Shown here one piece after another: positions 1-6,206 of a stretch of 7,650 bases of DNA. The first letter of the stretch is position 1. Each line of letters opens with the position of its first letter. The stretch is from contig CAYFUH010000054.1 in the NCBI GenBank assembly GCA_964346355.1, forward strand, positions 1-7,650. Direction: 5' to 3'. Source of the DNA: UBA6115 sp964346355 (GTDB lineage Bacteria > Bacillota > Clostridia > Christensenellales > Aristaeellaceae). Below the pieces are notes generated by a model. It was given only the letters and a program-made list of their open reading frames with translations. It was not told where the DNA came from and made no database searches. Position numbers and translations under genes: made by a program.

Positions 1-501
1 GCCGCGGCGCACCACTTCCGGCGTGATGGTGCGGGTTACCCGCAGGTCCACCTTCTCGCCGGTAAATTTGATCTGCGCGGTGGCGGGCAGGTTTTTCTCA
101 ATCAGGTTGCCGCTGGCGTCCTGGGTGCTGTAGCGCAGGGTGTAAACCAGCTTTTCTTCATCCAGTTGGCTCTGCTTGACCTCATACTGGCCAGACCACA
201 GGAAGTTTTCGCCTGAGGGCAGGCTCATCAGGCTGCCGCCGTCAGAAAACGCGGTGACCAGTTTGCCGTCCGGGTCGTACAGGGACATTGGGGTGTTCAA
301 ATCCGTCGTGCCAGCGTTTGAAATACGCGCGGACACGGTGACTGTGCCAGGCTTGGTCAGGCTGCCGGGCTCCACGCTTAAGGTGAAGGTCAGCCCATCG
401 TCCGCTGCCTGGGCAAACGCGGACAGCCCCGGTGTCAGCATAGAAAGAATCAGCAAACTGATCAATAAAAAACGGTGTAGCGGGATCTTGTGTGGTTTCA
501 T
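1..501 (-). CDS. Secreted protein with beta-sandwich (CARDB/DUF11-like) repeats, N-terminal part
   Basis: This frame stays open from the ATG at 501 to the window edge, giving 167 residues with no stop, so the gene continues to the left. The N-terminus (MKPHKIPLHRFLLIS...) is a classical signal peptide: a basic start, a hydrophobic core at about residues 11-24, and a likely signal peptidase I site near SAFAQA at residues 27-32. There is no Cys that would make a lipobox. Residues 37-167 look like an extracellular beta-sandwich: TVTVSARISNAGTTDL resembles the opening strands of CARDB/DUF11-type domains, followed by VTRTITPEVV, which looks like the start of a second repeat. Such domains occur in cell-surface proteins of Clostridia, but the exact function cannot be told. 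The start is supported by AAGGAGG 9 nt upstream and a near-consensus promoter. It is transcribed divergently from the PBP gene. The export call is firm; the domain name is a guess from strand pattern. Confidence 0.85.
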   Translation of the reverse strand, partial: MKPHKIPLHRFLLISLLILSMLTPGLSAFAQAADDGLTFTLSVEPGSLTKPGTVTVSARISNAGTTDLNTPMSLYDPDGKLVTAFSDGGSLMSLPSGENFLWSGQYEVKQSQLDEEKLVYTLRYSTQDASGNLIEKNLPATAQIKFTGEKVDLRVTRTITPEVVRRG

Positions 502-510
502 CACACCCGT

Positions 511-517
511 CCTCCTT
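511..517 (-). promoter_or_regulatory. Ribosome binding site of the secreted protein gene
   Basis: On the minus strand this reads AAGGAGG, a near-perfect anti-16S match, 9 nt before the ATG at 501-499. It fixes the start of the leftmost gene. Confidence 0.85.
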
Positions 518-563
518 CCGGCACGCACACAGCGCGCTTTGGCTGGAATGTCTAGTCTGATAT

Positions 564-592
564 ATTTTACTGCACAGGCTATAAAGTGTCAA
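564..592 (-). promoter_or_regulatory. Sigma-A-type promoter for the secreted protein gene
   Basis: The minus strand shows TTGACA (592-587), a 17-nt spacer and TAAAAT (569-564). The -35 is a perfect consensus and the -10 has five of six bases. Transcription would start near 557, giving a leader of about 55 nt before the ATG at 501. This is the strongest promoter in the window. Confidence 0.8.
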
Positions 593-646
593 GCAACACA
601 AGGATAAACAGCGTTTTTCACCCCTGCGTGTGCGCGATTTCAAACT

Positions 647-675
647 TTGAACCAAGCAATGCACTGTGATATAAT
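647..675 (+). promoter_or_regulatory. Sigma-A-type promoter (extended -10) for the PBP gene
   Basis: TTGAAC (647-652), a 17-nt spacer and a perfect TATAAT (670-675) preceded by TG one base upstream (667-668), an extended -10. The predicted start is near 682, about 33 nt before the TTG start codon at 715. It faces away from the promoter at 564-592, with 54 bp between the two -35 boxes. Confidence 0.75.
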
Positions 676-690
676 TGCGCTGTACCATTA

Positions 691-702
691 AAAGGGGGAA
701 GG
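691..702 (+). promoter_or_regulatory. Purine-rich ribosome binding site of the PBP gene
   Basis: AAAGGGGGAAGG is the only Shine-Dalgarno-like stretch before the PBP frame. It ends 12 nt before TTG 715, longer than usual. No ATG or GTG in frame lies closer, and the first in-frame ATG (748) has no such site before it. TTG 715 is therefore preferred, but the spacing leaves some doubt. Confidence 0.5.
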
Positions 703-714
703 CTTATCAGCAGA

Positions 715-3456
715 TTGTTCAAGGGACAGCCCAATTTTGGGCCCCCAATGCCAGAGGAAGAGGTAAAGGGCAAGCGCTCGCGCCTGTTTAAAAAGCGCAC
801 GCGCAAACCCAGTTTCGTGCTGGCGGTTATTCTCAATTGTTTCCGCTTGATGGCGCTTTTGATTGTCATCATCGGTTTATCGGGCATCGGTGCGGTGGCT
901 GGCATTGCCAAAACCTATGTGGATACTGCACCCGTGCTGGACATTACCAAAATTGACGACCAGGCGCAGACCTCGTTTTTTTATGACCGGGACAACAACT
1001 TAATCACCGATTATAAGGGCACGGAAAACCGCATCATGGTGTCCATCAACACCATGCCGCATAGGCTGCGGGATGCCTTTGTCGCGGCGGAGGATGTGCG
1101 CTTTTACACCCACAGCGGCGTGGATGTCAAGCGCATCATCGGTGCGTTTGTCACCAACTTCATCTCCGGCTCCCAGCAGGGCGGTTCCACCATCACCCAG
1201 CAGCTGATCAAGAACACCCTGCTTTCCAACGAGCAAAGCTATAAACGGAAGATCCAGGAGGCCTACCTGGCCATGCAGCTGGAGGCCAGCTACACCAAGG
1301 AGGAAATCCTGGAGTCCTACCTCAACACCATCTACCTGGGCGAGAACTACTACGGTGTCAAGGTGGCCGCGATGGGCTATTTTGGCAAGGAGTTAAACGA
1401 GCTCACCCTGCGTGAGTGCGCCATGTTGGCGGGCCTTACCACCAACCCCTACTACTATAATGCCAGACGCAACCTGTATACGCGTACCTCCGACGCCATC
1501 GACTACGTCGCGCGCACCAACAACCGCACGGATTATGTGCTGCGTGTAATGTACGAAAACCAGATGATTACGCAAAAGGACTTCACCGACGCGCAAAACC
1601 CGGCCACCGCCAATGTTTTGCGGGAGGATCCGGAATCCAGGGAGCTGTATCCCTATGTTCACTACCTGGAGTACGCCGTGCGCGACACCGTGCAGGTTCT
1701 TTTAAAGATGAAAAACCTGGAAAATACCTCCCAAAACCGCGCCAGGATGGAGCAGGAGCTGCGCACAGGTGGGTACAAGATTTACCTGGCGCTGGACACC
1801 AGCATGCAAACCACGCTGGAGGACACGCTGTACAACTATAAGGATTACCCCAAACTGCGTGATCCGGGCACCGAAACCTTCCGCTCCCGCAACGCGGATG
1901 GCACTTTTACCGACATCATCCAGCCCCAGGCAGCGGCTGCCATCATCGATTATCGCACGGGGGAACTCAAGGCCATTGTCGGCAGCAGGACCCAGCCCAC
2001 CACCCGCAAAACCTTGAACCGCGCGGTGGACATGAACATGCCGGTCGGCTCCGCCATCAAGCCCATTGGCGTGTACGCCCCGGCCATTGACATGGGTGCG
2101 GGCGCCGGCTCCATCGCCTACAACATGCCCCTGCCCATTCCCGGCTGGAAGGGCAATGACGGTAACGACACCTGGCCCAAGAACTACGGCGGCAGCAACT
2201 ACCGGGGGCCAGAGACCTTCCGCACCGCGGTTGTGCAGTCGGACAACACCGCCGCGGCCCAGGTCCTGATGAACTACGTGGGTGTTGAGCGCTCGGTGGA
2301 CTATCTTCGCCGCCTGGGCATCGCAGACAGCCACATCAACCCAACGCCCTTTGGTGTGTCATTGGGCTCCTCCGGCATCACACCCTTTGAGATGGCGGTC
2401 GCCTTTGGCGTCTTGGCCAATGGCGGGGTGTACCAGCAGCCCATCAGCATCCTGGGCATTGTGGACCACAACGACAAGGTCATCTACGACGCCCACGCCA
2501 GCCAGGAGCGCCGCCAGGTGTTCAAACCCTCCACAGCCTGGCTGATGGTGGACATGATGAAGGAAGTGGTTTCCCGCGGGACGGGCCGCGCCGCACGCAT
2601 TTCCGGGCAGACGGTGGCGGGCAAAACGGGCACCAACTCCGATCAAAAGGGCGTGTTTTTCGCCGGGATGACGGGCTGGTACTCCGGCGCTGTGTGGATT
2701 GGGCACGACAACTACAAGGCCCTCTCCAGCCGCACCACGGGCGGCAATTCCGCCGCCAAACTGTGGCAGACCTTTATGGAGCGCATCCACAAGCAGAAGA
2801 ACCTGGACAACAAGGACATCATGCAGGGCGGCGGGGAAAGCTACGGCCTGGTCAAGGTCACCACCTGCGGCGTATCCGGACAGGTGGCGACAGATGCCTG
2901 CCGCCACGACGCCATGGGCTACAAGACGGTGACAGACTACTTCCCGCAGGATGCTGTACCGCAGGTGCAGTGCCAGATGCATCACCAGATGACAGTCTGC
3001 TCCGCCAGCAACCAGATTGCAGGCCCCTACTGCCCGCAGGAGTTGCTGTCCACACGCGGGGTGATAGTGCTGCCGCTGGGCCATCCGCTGGAGATCTTCG
3101 CCGGCTCCCGCTATTCCAATGTGCTGTCCGACTACCTGGGCAATTACGCCACCATCCGCTTCACCAACAACCAAAACGCCAACGCGGCGCTGCTCTCCGC
3201 GCAGACCTGCCCTATCCACCAACAACCTGGGGATGCCCAGCAGAACCTGCTTACCAACACGCTGCTGCCAGACGCGCAAAACCTGATTGTCCAAGCCTCC
3301 AACCTCTTAGCTGGCCTGCAGGCAGGCAGTACGCAGTATGAGTATTTGCTCAACGCCATCAACAACCTCAACGCGGTCATTGGCAGCAACCCGGGCTTGG
3401 AAGCCCTGGCTGGCGCCATGGGGCAATTGACCCAGGCCATGGCGGCGATTCAGTAG
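715..3456 (+). CDS. Class A penicillin-binding protein (PBP1A-type transglycosylase/transpeptidase)
   Basis: Bifunctional peptidoglycan synthase of 913 residues, anchored in the membrane with its enzyme domains outside. It polymerises lipid II into glycan strands and crosslinks the stem peptides. Residues 18-31 are a strongly basic cytoplasmic stretch (KGKRSRLFKKRTRK), followed by one membrane segment at about 33-66. The GT51 domain (about 85-255) has AAEDVRFYTHSGVD with catalytic Glu126, GGSTITQQLIKN at 156-167, RKIQEAYLAMQLE with the second Glu182, and ILESYLNTIYLG at 198-209. The transpeptidase domain (about 400-690) has the nucleophile motif SAIK (Ser446, Lys449), SDN (509-511) and KTGT (637-640). 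All catalytic motifs are intact. The tail (713-913) contains two C-x10-C motifs and then an Asn/Gln/Leu/Ala-rich end. The start is TTG; ATG 748 is an alternative. It has its own promoter and is divergent to a secreted protein gene. The family call is very secure; mrcA or ponA would be reasonable names, but the paralogue cannot be fixed. Confidence 0.97.
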   Translation: MFKGQPNFGPPMPEEEVKGKRSRLFKKRTRKPSFVLAVILNCFRLMALLIVIIGLSGIGAVAGIAKTYVDTAPVLDITKIDDQAQTSFFYDRDNNLITDYKGTENRIMVSINTMPHRLRDAFVAAEDVRFYTHSGVDVKRIIGAFVTNFISGSQQGGSTITQQLIKNTLLSNEQSYKRKIQEAYLAMQLEASYTKEEILESYLNTIYLGENYYGVKVAAMGYFGKELNELTLRECAMLAGLTTNPYYYNARRNLYTRTSDAIDYVARTNNRTDYVLRVMYENQMITQKDFTDAQNPATANVLREDPESRELYPYVHYLEYAVRDTVQVLLKMKNLENTSQNRARMEQELRTGGYKIYLALDTSMQTTLEDTLYNYKDYPKLRDPGTETFRSRNADGTFTDIIQPQAAAAIIDYRTGELKAIVGSRTQPTTRKTLNRAVDMNMPVGSAIKPIGVYAPAIDMGAGAGSIAYNMPLPIPGWKGNDGNDTWPKNYGGSNYRGPETFRTAVVQSDNTAAAQVLMNYVGVERSVDYLRRLGIADSHINPTPFGVSLGSSGITPFEMAVAFGVLANGGVYQQPISILGIVDHNDKVIYDAHASQERRQVFKPSTAWLMVDMMKEVVSRGTGRAARISGQTVAGKTGTNSDQKGVFFAGMTGWYSGAVWIGHDNYKALSSRTTGGNSAAKLWQTFMERIHKQKNLDNKDIMQGGGESYGLVKVTTCGVSGQVATDACRHDAMGYKTVTDYFPQDAVPQVQCQMHHQMTVCSASNQIAGPYCPQELLSTRGVIVLPLGHPLEIFAGSRYSNVLSDYLGNYATIRFTNNQNANAALLSAQTCPIHQQPGDAQQNLLTNTLLPDAQNLIVQASNLLAGLQAGSTQYEYLLNAINNLNAVIGSNPGLEALAGAMGQLTQAMAAIQ

Positions 3457-3482
3457 CGCATTACTTCTTCAATTCGCAGTGT

Positions 3483-3502
3483 GTTTGCCTTTTTCGGCAA
3501 AC
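3483..3502 (+). other. Hairpin downstream of the PBP gene, possible weak terminator
   Basis: GTTTGCC, loop TTTTTC and GGCAAAC form a 7-bp stem 26 nt after the PBP stop codon. The T-run lies in the loop rather than after the stem, so it is not a standard intrinsic terminator in either direction. It could slow polymerase or protect the 3' end of the PBP transcript. Confidence 0.35.
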
Positions 3503-3518
3503 CATGGCACCCTTTATT

Positions 3519-3543
3519 TGCTGCTCCTATAACAGGAGCAGCA
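3519..3543. repeat. Perfect 10-bp inverted repeat before the MATE gene
   Basis: TGCTGCTCCT, 5-nt spacer ATAAC, then AGGAGCAGCA: every base pairs. It lies 25 nt before the MATE start codon. No T-run follows on either strand, so it does not look like an intrinsic terminator. It could be an operator for a dimeric regulator or an mRNA leader hairpin; its right arm also contains AGGAG, which would be hidden by folding, though it is too far from the ATG to be the ribosome site. Confidence 0.6.
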
Positions 3544-3568
3544 CATCATTGTATAAAAGCAGGTAGGT

Positions 3569-4966
3569 ATGAGTCGATTTAAACGTGTCTTTATCGGTGA
3601 CAAAGCCTTTTATAAGGGCGTTCTCGCCATCATGATCCCGGTGATTATCCAAAACAGCGTGACCAACCTGGTCAATTTACTGGATAACGTCATGGTTGGC
3701 CAACTGGGCACGGGGCAGATGTCGGGCGTGGCCATCGCCAACCAGTTGATCTTCGTGTTCAACCTGTGCATCTTTGGCGGCCTGTCCGGCCCCGGCATCT
3801 TTGGCGCGCAGTTTTACGGCGCGGGGGATATGGAAGGCCTTCGCAACACCTTCCGCATCAAGGTGTGGATTTCTGTCACCTTGTCGATTCTGGCCATCAT
3901 TGTGCTGATCATCTGGCAAAACCCGCTTATTCTGCTTTTCTTGCAGGGGGAGGGCAGCCCCGTTGTGGCGCAGGAGATGCTGGCCTACGCGCGGGAGTAC
4001 CTCTGGTATATGCTGCCGGGCTTGTTGCCCTTTGGCATGGCCATGAGCTATGGCACCACCATCCGCGAAACAGGCGACAGCATGCTGCCCATGAAGGCGG
4101 GCATCGCCGCCGTCTTAACCAATCTGCTGGGCAACTGGCTGCTGATCTTTGGCAACCTGGGCTTCCCGGCCTGGGGTGTAAAGGGCGCTGCCATTGCCAC
4201 GGTCATCTCCCGCTTTGTGGACATGGGCATCCTGGTGTACGCCGCGCACAGGGCGGAGCGGTTCTCCTTTTTCCGCAAGATCTACCACACCATGCGCATC
4301 CCGCGCAAACTGCTAAATACCGTCTTTAAAAAGAGTTTTCCGCTGCTCATCAACGAGCTGCTCTGGGCCCTTGGCATGGTCGCGCTGACGCAGACCTACT
4401 CTGTGCGCGGCCTGTTGGTGCTGGCGGCGCTGAACATCTCCTCCACCGTGACCAACCTGTTCAATGTCTTCTTCTATGGTGTGGGCACCGCGGTCGCGGT
4501 GCTGGTGGGCCATTCCCTGGGCTCCGGCAACCTCAAAAAGGCGCGAGCGGATGCCTGGAAACTGACCTTCCTGGGTTTCGTGATGTGTATTGGCATCGGT
4601 GGCATCTTGGCGGCGCTCTCGCCCCTGTTCCCACAGTTTTATCAGGTGGAGCAGGCTTCCCGCGATATGGCGGTGCTGTTCATCCTCATCAGTGCGGCGC
4701 TCATGCCTTTCCACGCCATCGCGCACAGCTCCTACTTCACGCTGCGCTCCGGCGGCTCCACATTGATCACGTTCCTGTTTGACAGCGCCTTCACCTGGGT
4801 GCTGCTCATTCCCTTTACCAGGGCATTGGCCTTTATGACAGATATCCCGATTGTGTCCTTATACCTGCTTTCCCAGGCCACGGTCATCATCAAATGTCTG
4901 ATTGGCCTTTTGCTGATGTACTCCGGCCGCTGGCAAAAAAACATCGTTCAAACGGCGGATGCTTGA
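3569..4966 (+). CDS. MATE-family multidrug/cation efflux transporter
   Basis: Integral membrane exporter of 465 residues, the usual length for the family, with about twelve hydrophobic segments and short loops. MATE proteins expel cationic or organic compounds in exchange for Na+ or H+; the substrate cannot be told here. The first helix carries the family signature region PVIIQNSVTNLVNLLDNVMVG (22-44) with Asp40, then the SGVAIANQLIFVFN segment. The two-half pseudo-symmetry is visible: GAQFYGAGDMEGLR at 79-92 in the N-half matches VGHSLGSGNLKKAR at 313-326 in the C-half. IRETGDS (165-171), APAWGVKGAA-like FPAWGVKGAAIATVISR (199-215) and TLRSGGS (391-397) are further typical stretches. The start at ATG 3569 has a modest AGCAGG/AGGTAGG site immediately upstream. 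The gene follows the PBP by 112 bp and precedes the alcohol dehydrogenase by 58 bp, all on one strand; no strong terminator separates them. The family is secure, while operon membership and substrate are open. Confidence 0.95.
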   Translation: MSRFKRVFIGDKAFYKGVLAIMIPVIIQNSVTNLVNLLDNVMVGQLGTGQMSGVAIANQLIFVFNLCIFGGLSGPGIFGAQFYGAGDMEGLRNTFRIKVWISVTLSILAIIVLIIWQNPLILLFLQGEGSPVVAQEMLAYAREYLWYMLPGLLPFGMAMSYGTTIRETGDSMLPMKAGIAAVLTNLLGNWLLIFGNLGFPAWGVKGAAIATVISRFVDMGILVYAAHRAERFSFFRKIYHTMRIPRKLLNTVFKKSFPLLINELLWALGMVALTQTYSVRGLLVLAALNISSTVTNLFNVFFYGVGTAVAVLVGHSLGSGNLKKARADAWKLTFLGFVMCIGIGGILAALSPLFPQFYQVEQASRDMAVLFILISAALMPFHAIAHSSYFTLRSGGSTLITFLFDSAFTWVLLIPFTRALAFMTDIPIVSLYLLSQATVIIKCLIGLLLMYSGRWQKNIVQTADA

Positions 4967-4979
4967 AGGATGCTTCAAG
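4962..4979. repeat. 7-bp inverted repeat at the end of the MATE gene
   Basis: CTTGAAG, spacer GATG, then CTTCAAG. The left arm contains the MATE stop codon (4964-4966) and overlaps the candidate -35 box of the next promoter. It lacks a T-run, so it is not a terminator. It could be an operator over the -35 or chance. Confidence 0.4.
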
Positions 4980-4991
4980 TGATGGTATGAT
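4963..4991 (+). promoter_or_regulatory. Candidate promoter for the alcohol dehydrogenase/G1P dehydrogenase pair
   Basis: TTGAAG (4963-4968), a 17-nt spacer and TATGAT (4986-4991), five of six -10 bases and four of six -35 bases. The start of transcription would lie near 4998, giving a leader of about 27 nt with the ribosome site inside it. The -35 lies within a small inverted repeat, which would suit repression by a bound protein. Read-through from the MATE gene is also possible. Confidence 0.4.
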
Positions 4992-5012
4992 TGAAAACAA
5001 CAAACATAAAAC

Positions 5013-5018
5013 AGGAGG
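5013..5018 (+). promoter_or_regulatory. Ribosome binding site of the alcohol dehydrogenase gene
   Basis: A perfect AGGAGG, 6 nt before ATG 5025, the best initiation site in the window. It suggests high translation of the first enzyme of the pair, in contrast to the second gene, which has no recognisable site of its own. Confidence 0.85.
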
Positions 5019-5024
5019 ATTTCC

Positions 5025-6203
5025 ATGCTGAACTTTGATATGTACATGCCCGCGCGCATCGTGTTTGGCCGTGAAACAGAAAAGAAAATCGGCGAACTCA
5101 TCAAGCCCCACACCAAAAAAGTGCTGCTGCACTACGGCGGCGGCAGCATCAAGCGGACTGGCCTGTATGACACCGTTGTGAAGTCGCTTTTAGACAACAA
5201 GATTGACTTTGTGGAACTGGGCGGTGTTGTGCCCAACCCGCGGCTCTCCCTGGTGCATGAGGGCATCAAGCTGTGCCGTGAAGAAAACGTGGACCTCATC
5301 CTGGCAGTCGGCGGCGGCAGCGCGATTGACTCCGCCAAGGCCATCGCGATGGGCGTTCACTATGACGGCGATGTGTGGGACATGTACGACAAGGGCTTGC
5401 CGATCAAAAAGGCGCTGCCTGTCGCCATCATCCTGACCATCCCGGCTGCCGGCAGTGAATCCAGCGGCGATACAGTCATCTCCAACGAGGAAACCGGCCG
5501 CAAGTATGGCTATGGCAGCCCGCACCTGCGCCCGCTCATTAGCGTGATGAACCCGGAATTGTTCTTCACCCTGCCCAAAAACCAGATTGCCAACGGCGTC
5601 GCGGATATGATGAGTCATATCTTCGAGCGCTATTTCACCAACACCACCAATGTGGACCTCACCGACGGCCTGTGCGAGACAACGCTGCGCACCATCATCT
5701 CCAACGCACCCAAACTGCTTGAAAATCCGGAAGATTACAACGCCTGGGCGGAGATTGGCTTTGCCGGCACCGTCGCGCACAATGGCATGCTGGGCATGGG
5801 GCGTGAGCAGGATTGGGCCTGCCACAACATGGAGCACGAGCTCTCCGCCGCCTATGACGTCGCCCACGGCGCGGGCCTGGCGGTGTTAACCCCTGCCTGG
5901 ATGAAATATGTCTACAAAGAAAATATCGACATGTTCGCGCAGTTCGCGCTCAACGTGATGGGGGTGTCCAAGGGCCTGCGTGACAAGGAAGCCCTGGTGA
6001 AAGAAGGCATCGCCCGCCTGCAGGAATTCTACCGCCGCATGGGCCTGCCGCAGACCATGGCGGAGCTGGGCATTGATGACAGCCGCCTGGAAGAAATGGC
6101 GCAGAAATGCACCGGTTCCTTCTATGGGCAGGAGAATAAAATCGGCGGCCTGAAGAAACTGGATTGGCAGGACGTCTTAAAGATCTACAAGTTGGCTCAA
6201 TAA
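5025..6203 (+). CDS. Iron-containing alcohol dehydrogenase, YqhD/butanol dehydrogenase type
   Basis: Cytoplasmic enzyme of 392 residues that interconverts aldehydes and alcohols, most likely reducing aldehydes with NADPH, as in fermentative butanol dehydrogenases and E. coli YqhD. The N-terminal nucleotide-binding half shows YGGGSIKRTG (37-46) and VGGGSAIDSAKA (95-106). The GGGS at 38-41 is the feature linked to NADPH use in YqhD. The C-terminal helical half carries the metal site: Asp194 and His198 in VADMMSHIFERYF, His267 in ACHNMEHELSA, and His281 in AHGAGLAVLTPAW. As I recall them, these are the same residue numbers as the YqhD ligands. All four ligands are intact, and length and ends are normal for the family. 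It has a perfect AGGAGG site and a candidate promoter. The next gene starts 3 nt after its stop, so the two are surely cotranscribed. The natural substrate is not visible; butyraldehyde, acetaldehyde or reactive aldehydes such as methylglyoxal are possible. Confidence 0.95.
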   Translation: MLNFDMYMPARIVFGRETEKKIGELIKPHTKKVLLHYGGGSIKRTGLYDTVVKSLLDNKIDFVELGGVVPNPRLSLVHEGIKLCREENVDLILAVGGGSAIDSAKAIAMGVHYDGDVWDMYDKGLPIKKALPVAIILTIPAAGSESSGDTVISNEETGRKYGYGSPHLRPLISVMNPELFFTLPKNQIANGVADMMSHIFERYFTNTTNVDLTDGLCETTLRTIISNAPKLLENPEDYNAWAEIGFAGTVAHNGMLGMGREQDWACHNMEHELSAAYDVAHGAGLAVLTPAWMKYVYKENIDMFAQFALNVMGVSKGLRDKEALVKEGIARLQEFYRRMGLPQTMAELGIDDSRLEEMAQKCTGSFYGQENKIGGLKKLDWQDVLKIYKLAQ

Positions 6204-6206
6204 ACC

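Noticed and set aside
242..688. Minus-strand open frame across the divergent promoter region
   Set aside because: It runs in a different frame from the signal-peptide protein, spans both promoters and encodes no recognisable sequence; the neighbouring frame from ATG 501 has the ribosome site.
1702..3294. Long minus-strand open frames of about 210 and 311 codons opposite the PBP gene
   Set aside because: They lie wholly antisense to a complete, motif-rich PBP, have no ribosome sites and give low-complexity Val/Gly/His-rich protein typical of the reverse of GC-rich coding sequence.
3519..3543. Reading the perfect inverted repeat as an intrinsic terminator of the PBP gene
   Set aside because: The stem is followed by CATCATTG on the plus strand and by AATAAAGG on the minus strand, so neither side has a U-tract.
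3529..3557. Possible promoter for the MATE gene, ATAACA-N17-TATAAA
   Set aside because: The -35 is poor and the start point would lie about 5 nt before the ATG, leaving no room for a ribosome site; kept only as a remote possibility of a near-leaderless transcript.
3766..4329. 187-codon plus-strand frame inside the MATE gene
   Set aside because: His/Arg/Gly-rich out-of-frame product of the MATE coding sequence, with no family resemblance.
5190..5867. 225-codon minus-strand frame opposite the alcohol dehydrogenase
   Set aside because: Antisense shadow of a fully intact dehydrogenase gene, with no initiation signal.
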